DNA of 16,471 nt from UBA1413 sp964349885 (GTDB lineage Bacteria; Bacteroidota; Bacteroidia; Bacteroidales; Prolixibacteraceae), in NCBI GenBank assembly GCA_964349885.1, contig CAYGIQ010000052.1:1-16471 (forward strand), read 5' to 3'. The position numbers and the translations under genes were made by a program. Below the pieces are notes generated by a model, which was not told where the DNA came from, did no database searches, and worked only from the letters and a program-made list of their open reading frames with translations. Below, one piece after another: positions 14,016-16,471 of this stretch (within the stretch, counting starts at the first letter, position 1; each line of letters starts with the position of its first letter).

Positions 14016-15119
14016 ATGGAACACTACATTGTATCGGCCCGTAAGTACCGCCCCGACTCCTTTAAAACGGTGGTCGCTCAGGATTCTATTACGGCCACCC
14101 TTAAGAACGCCATTCGCAGCAGGCAGCTGGCGCACTCCTATCTTTTTTGCGGTCCACGCGGGGTGGGCAAAACCACCTGTGCCCGCATTTTTGCCAAAAC
14201 CATCAACTGCAGTCAGCTAACCCCCGAAACCGAAGCGTGCAATAGCTGTGAGTCTTGTGTCGCTTTCGATAAAAACCGAAGTTACAACATCCATGAGCTG
14301 GATGCAGCATCCAACAATTCGGTCGATGACATCCGCAGCCTCATCGATCAGGTGCGCATTCCCCCGCAAATTGGAAATTACAGCGTCTATATCATCGACG
14401 AGGTGCATATGCTCTCTGCGAGTGCTTTTAATGCGTTTCTCAAAACCCTCGAGGAGCCGCCCAAACATGCCATATTTGTTTTGGCTACCACCGAAAAGCA
14501 TAAAATTATACCCACCATTCTTTCCCGTTGTCAGATTTTCGATTTTAACCGCATTAAGGTGCAAGACATCGAGCTTCATCTGGCCTTTGTAGCAAAAGAG
14601 GAGGGTGTTGAAATAGAATCTGGTGCCCTCAATGTGATTGCGCACAAGGCCGATGGTGCCATGCGCGATGCACTCTCCATACTCGATCAGCTGGTGAGTT
14701 TTTCGGGAAAGTCAATTTCCTATCAGCAGGTAATTGCCAATCTGAATGTTCTCGATTATGAATACTATTTCCGGCTAACCGATCTGTTCCTCAAAAATCA
14801 GGTCCCCGATGTGTTGCTGGTGTACAATGAGGTCCTCGATAAAGGTTTTGAAGGCCAGCATTTTATCAATGGGCTTTCGGGCCATTTTCGCGATTTGCTG
14901 GTGAGTCAGGATGCCGCTACGCTTCAGCTGCTCGAGGTTGGTGGAGATATCCGTGAACGGTATAAAAGTCAGGCAGCAGCCTGTGATCCCGACTTTCTGG
15001 TCGATGCCCTGCGGCTCAGCAATGAGTGCGACTATCAATACAAAACCAGTCAGAACAAACGTCTATCTGTCGAACTCACGCTCATCCGAATTGCTCAGCT
15101 GACCTTAAAAAAAAAATAG
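14016..15119 (+). CDS. dnaX: DNA polymerase III clamp-loader subunit DnaX, gamma form (N-terminal part)
   Basis: DnaX is the ATPase of the replicative clamp loader. The 367-aa frame-0 product has Walker A GPRGVGKTT (46-54), a zinc site formed by Cys65, Cys75, Cys78 and Cys81, Walker B IIDEVHML (126-133), sensor 1 LATTE (156-160), the SRC arginine-finger motif (170-172), sensor 2 GAMRDALSILDQ (214-225) and the helical collar domain up to LTLIRIAQL. It stops at TAG (15117-15119) directly behind ten A, ending TLKKK. That is where domain III should end, so the product equals a gamma subunit and would still be a working clamp-loader ATPase. The tau-specific remainder continues in the -1 frame (15116-15790), giving a 591-aa fusion if the frame shifts. 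Confidence 0.95.
   Translation: MEHYIVSARKYRPDSFKTVVAQDSITATLKNAIRSRQLAHSYLFCGPRGVGKTTCARIFAKTINCSQLTPETEACNSCESCVAFDKNRSYNIHELDAASNNSVDDIRSLIDQVRIPPQIGNYSVYIIDEVHMLSASAFNAFLKTLEEPPKHAIFVLATTEKHKIIPTILSRCQIFDFNRIKVQDIELHLAFVAKEEGVEIESGALNVIAHKADGAMRDALSILDQLVSFSGKSISYQQVIANLNVLDYEYYFRLTDLFLKNQVPDVLLVYNEVLDKGFEGQHFINGLSGHFRDLLVSQDAATLQLLEVGGDIRERYKSQAAACDPDFLVDALRLSNECDYQYKTSQNKRLSVELTLIRIAQLTLKKK
15107..15116 (+). other. A10 slippery run in dnaX (candidate programmed frameshift/slippage site)
   Basis: Ten consecutive A read TTA AAA AAA AAA TAG in frame 0. A -1 shift, or one extra or two fewer A in the mRNA, joins LKKK to IADEIG and opens the tau tail. Thermus dnaX uses a comparable A-run for transcriptional slippage. 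I find no Shine-Dalgarno-like stimulator upstream, and downstream only a weak 4-bp hairpin (15128-15139). A homopolymer sequencing error remains possible. Confidence 0.65.
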
Positions 15120-15790
15120 CTGACGAGATCGGTCCCGATGCCTTGCTTCCCATATTTGACGAATGGGCTGGCCAAAGCTCATCCAATGGGTCTCCTTTAG
15201 CAATCGCTGTCAAAGCCACTAAGTCCGATACTCCTACAATCGACCAACCGGAGGCCGAAAGTGCAATGGCTGACAAGAAAGCTGCGGTGGCGTCCAAACC
15301 CGGGATGAAAAAACTGAAATCGGGACTCTCCGGACCTTCGATAAAATCGGCAATGCAAGGTTTGCCTGTGGCCGCCAACGAGGTGACTTCGGCCGAACAG
15401 CACGCAATATACCACGGTCAGACATTAAGCGAAACTTTTACCCAAGATCAGTTGCTCGAAAAATGGACGCAGTATTTGGGCACATTGGGCGATCGTCCCA
15501 ATCTGAAATCAACTTTGTCGCGCACCCCCATACTCAAAGACAACCATTTGGTTGTGCTGGAGATCGACAACCATGTGCAGGACGAGCTTATCCGGGAAGG
15601 GAAACCCCAATTGGTTTCATGGTTGCGGCGCGAGCTTAAAAACTCTTCAATCGATCTGGTTACTGAAATGACACTCGCCGATATGCAACGCATGGTTTAC
15701 ACCGACGACGAGAAGTTTGATGAGATGGTACAAAAGAACCATGCACTTGCCTATCTGAAGCAGCGTTTTAAGCTCGACTTCGACCATTAA
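15116..15790 (+). CDS. dnaX: DnaX tau-specific C-terminal region, in the -1 frame
   Basis: This 224-residue stretch has no start codon of its own at the join. The frame is open back to an ATG at 15026, but the residues before the A-run are a shadow of the frame-0 gene. It begins IADEIGPDALLP. A linker of about 90 residues rich in Ala, Ser, Lys and Pro follows, and then a folded domain from LLEKWTQYLGTLGDRPNLKS to the end, with DNHVQDELIREGKPQLVSWL and the terminal KFDEMV...LKQRFKLDFDH typical of Bacteroidota DnaX C-termini. In tau this part binds the polymerase alpha subunit and the DnaB helicase. Coding quality is intact with no further stop, so it is being kept under selection, which argues against a decayed gene. 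pdxH converges 5 nt further on. Confidence 0.85.
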   Translation: MADEIGPDALLPIFDEWAGQSSSNGSPLAIAVKATKSDTPTIDQPEAESAMADKKAAVASKPGMKKLKSGLSGPSIKSAMQGLPVAANEVTSAEQHAIYHGQTLSETFTQDQLLEKWTQYLGTLGDRPNLKSTLSRTPILKDNHLVVLEIDNHVQDELIREGKPQLVSWLRRELKNSSIDLVTEMTLADMQRMVYTDDEKFDEMVQKNHALAYLKQRFKLDFDH

Positions 15791-15795
15791 GCGGT

Positions 15796-16440
15796 CTAAG
15801 GTGCCAGTCGCTCAGCTGTCCATCCCTCTTCCGATTCTTTCATTCTGATTCTATCGTGCAGCCTTCCGGGCCTGCCCTGCCAAAATTCAAACTGTTCGGG
15901 CCTCAAGGAATAGCCGCCCCAATGGGGTGGGGTGGGTATCTCTTGAGCGCCATATTCCTGCTCCAGCGATATAAAACGCTCTTCGAGCTTTTGGCGCGAT
16001 GCTACTCTTTCGCTTTGATTGGAAGCCCAGGCACCCAGCTGACTCTCGCGGGGTCTTTCAGAAAAATAGAGTTCACTCTCCGTACGGCTGGTTTTGGTAA
16101 CTACACCTGAAATGCGCACCTGCCGTTGCAATTCGGGCCAGAAAAACAGCAGGGATGCTTTGTTGCTATGAGCAAGCGACTTTCCTTTATCGCTGTTGTA
16201 GTTGGTGTAAAAGGTAAAGCCTTGTTCGGTAAATCCCTTTAGCAAAACCACCCTCGACTGAGGATATCCATCGCTCCCGAGGGTCGATAAAACCATTGCA
16301 GTAGGTTCGTGTACTTCAGCGACGATGGCCTGATGCAGCCAATGGTCAAAAAAAGGAAAAGGGTTGGGGCCAACATCGGTTATCTCGAGCGATCCTAGGG
16401 TGTAGCTGATGCGTATGGACGCAATATTTTTTGTGTTCAT
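15796..16440 (-). CDS. pdxH: Pyridoxamine 5'-phosphate oxidase PdxH
   Basis: PdxH is the FMN enzyme that oxidises pyridoxine- or pyridoxamine-5'-phosphate to pyridoxal phosphate, with O2 as acceptor, in the cytosol. The 214-aa length is normal. Motifs: SRVVLLKGF (62-70) for FMN and PLP contacts, FYTNYNSDKGKSL (77-89), FFWPELQRQVRISG (99-112), RPRESQLGAWASNQS (129-143), WGGYSLRPEQFEFWQG (174-189) and the C-terminal RLHDRI and RLAP (193-198 and 211-214). All are intact. The ATG at 16440 gives MNTKNIASIR. It converges on dnaX with 5 nt between stop codons and no visible terminator. The window ends 31 nt upstream, so its promoter cannot be judged. Confidence 0.97.
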   Translation of the reverse strand: MNTKNIASIRISYTLGSLEITDVGPNPFPFFDHWLHQAIVAEVHEPTAMVLSTLGSDGYPQSRVVLLKGFTEQGFTFYTNYNSDKGKSLAHSNKASLLFFWPELQRQVRISGVVTKTSRTESELYFSERPRESQLGAWASNQSERVASRQKLEERFISLEQEYGAQEIPTPPHWGGYSLRPEQFEFWQGRPGRLHDRIRMKESEEGWTAERLAP

Positions 16441-16471
16441 TAAACCTTGCTATGATTATTGAGTCTTATAC

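Noticed and set aside
15026..15115. ATG-initiated separate gene for the DnaX C-terminus
   Set aside because: Codons before the A-run are antagonistic to the frame-0 DnaX collar sequence and look like a shadow; no RBS or promoter is visible.
15782..15800. Terminator between convergent dnaX and pdxH
   Set aside because: Only 5 nt separate the stop codons and no stem-loop with T-run is visible.

Overview
The window looks like a chromosomal segment of a Bacteroidota bacterium, probably Bacteroidales-like; the order-level guess is weak. The evidence is a set of core genes in Bacteroidota-typical forms and order: ffh-folD; nusB-yajC-ybbR-coaE with a NusB of over 300 residues; a PUR/DUF3276 protein; and a Bacteroidota-type photolyase. 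Shine-Dalgarno sequences are weak or absent. Several genes are preceded by the Bacteroidota sigma-ABfA promoter pattern, a -7 box TAnnTTTG often with TTG 19 nt upstream. I see no tRNA, rRNA, insertion sequence, prophage, CRISPR array or defence island. Coding density is high and the longest gap between genes is about 250 nt.

Layout, left to right. (1) 164-2370, plus strand: ffh (SRP GTPase) and folD, 2 nt apart, behind a -7 box. (2) 2441-3632, plus strand: an M48 metallopeptidase lipoprotein with its own good promoter, then a small PUR-domain protein. (3) 3648-5968, minus strand: ybbR, coaE and a TerB/DnaJ protein, each overlapping the next, so they are almost certainly cotranscribed. (4) 6065-7362, minus strand: nusB-yajC, closed by a clear intrinsic terminator at 6012-6050 that separates it from ybbR. 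(5) 7431-9178, minus strand: low-specificity threonine aldolase followed 2 nt later by a rhomboid protease. (6) 9324-11291, plus strand: a GPP34 (GOLPH3-like) protein and a photolyase, diverging from the aldolase. The shared intergenic region holds two back-to-back promoters and a perfect 12-bp palindrome. (7) 11544-13301, plus strand: an outer-membrane porin and a secreted FMN-binding protein, behind a large inverted repeat that overlaps a -7 box. (8) 13327-13869, minus strand: a secreted glutathione peroxidase. (9) 14016-15790, plus strand: dnaX, split into two frames at a run of ten A. (10) 15796-16440, minus strand: pdxH.

The most notable observation is dnaX. Frame 0 stops exactly after the clamp-loader core (367 aa), immediately behind the A10 run. 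The -1 frame carries a complete tau-specific C-terminus (224 aa). This is the layout expected for programmed gamma/tau production by transcriptional slippage or ribosomal frameshifting, although a homopolymer-length error or a real mutation could look the same. Second is the porin/FMN-protein pair, whose inverted repeat looks like a regulatory site and whose FMN protein carries a covalent-flavinylation motif with no flavin transferase gene in view. I did not find a wholly novel multi-gene system; most of the window is conserved housekeeping.
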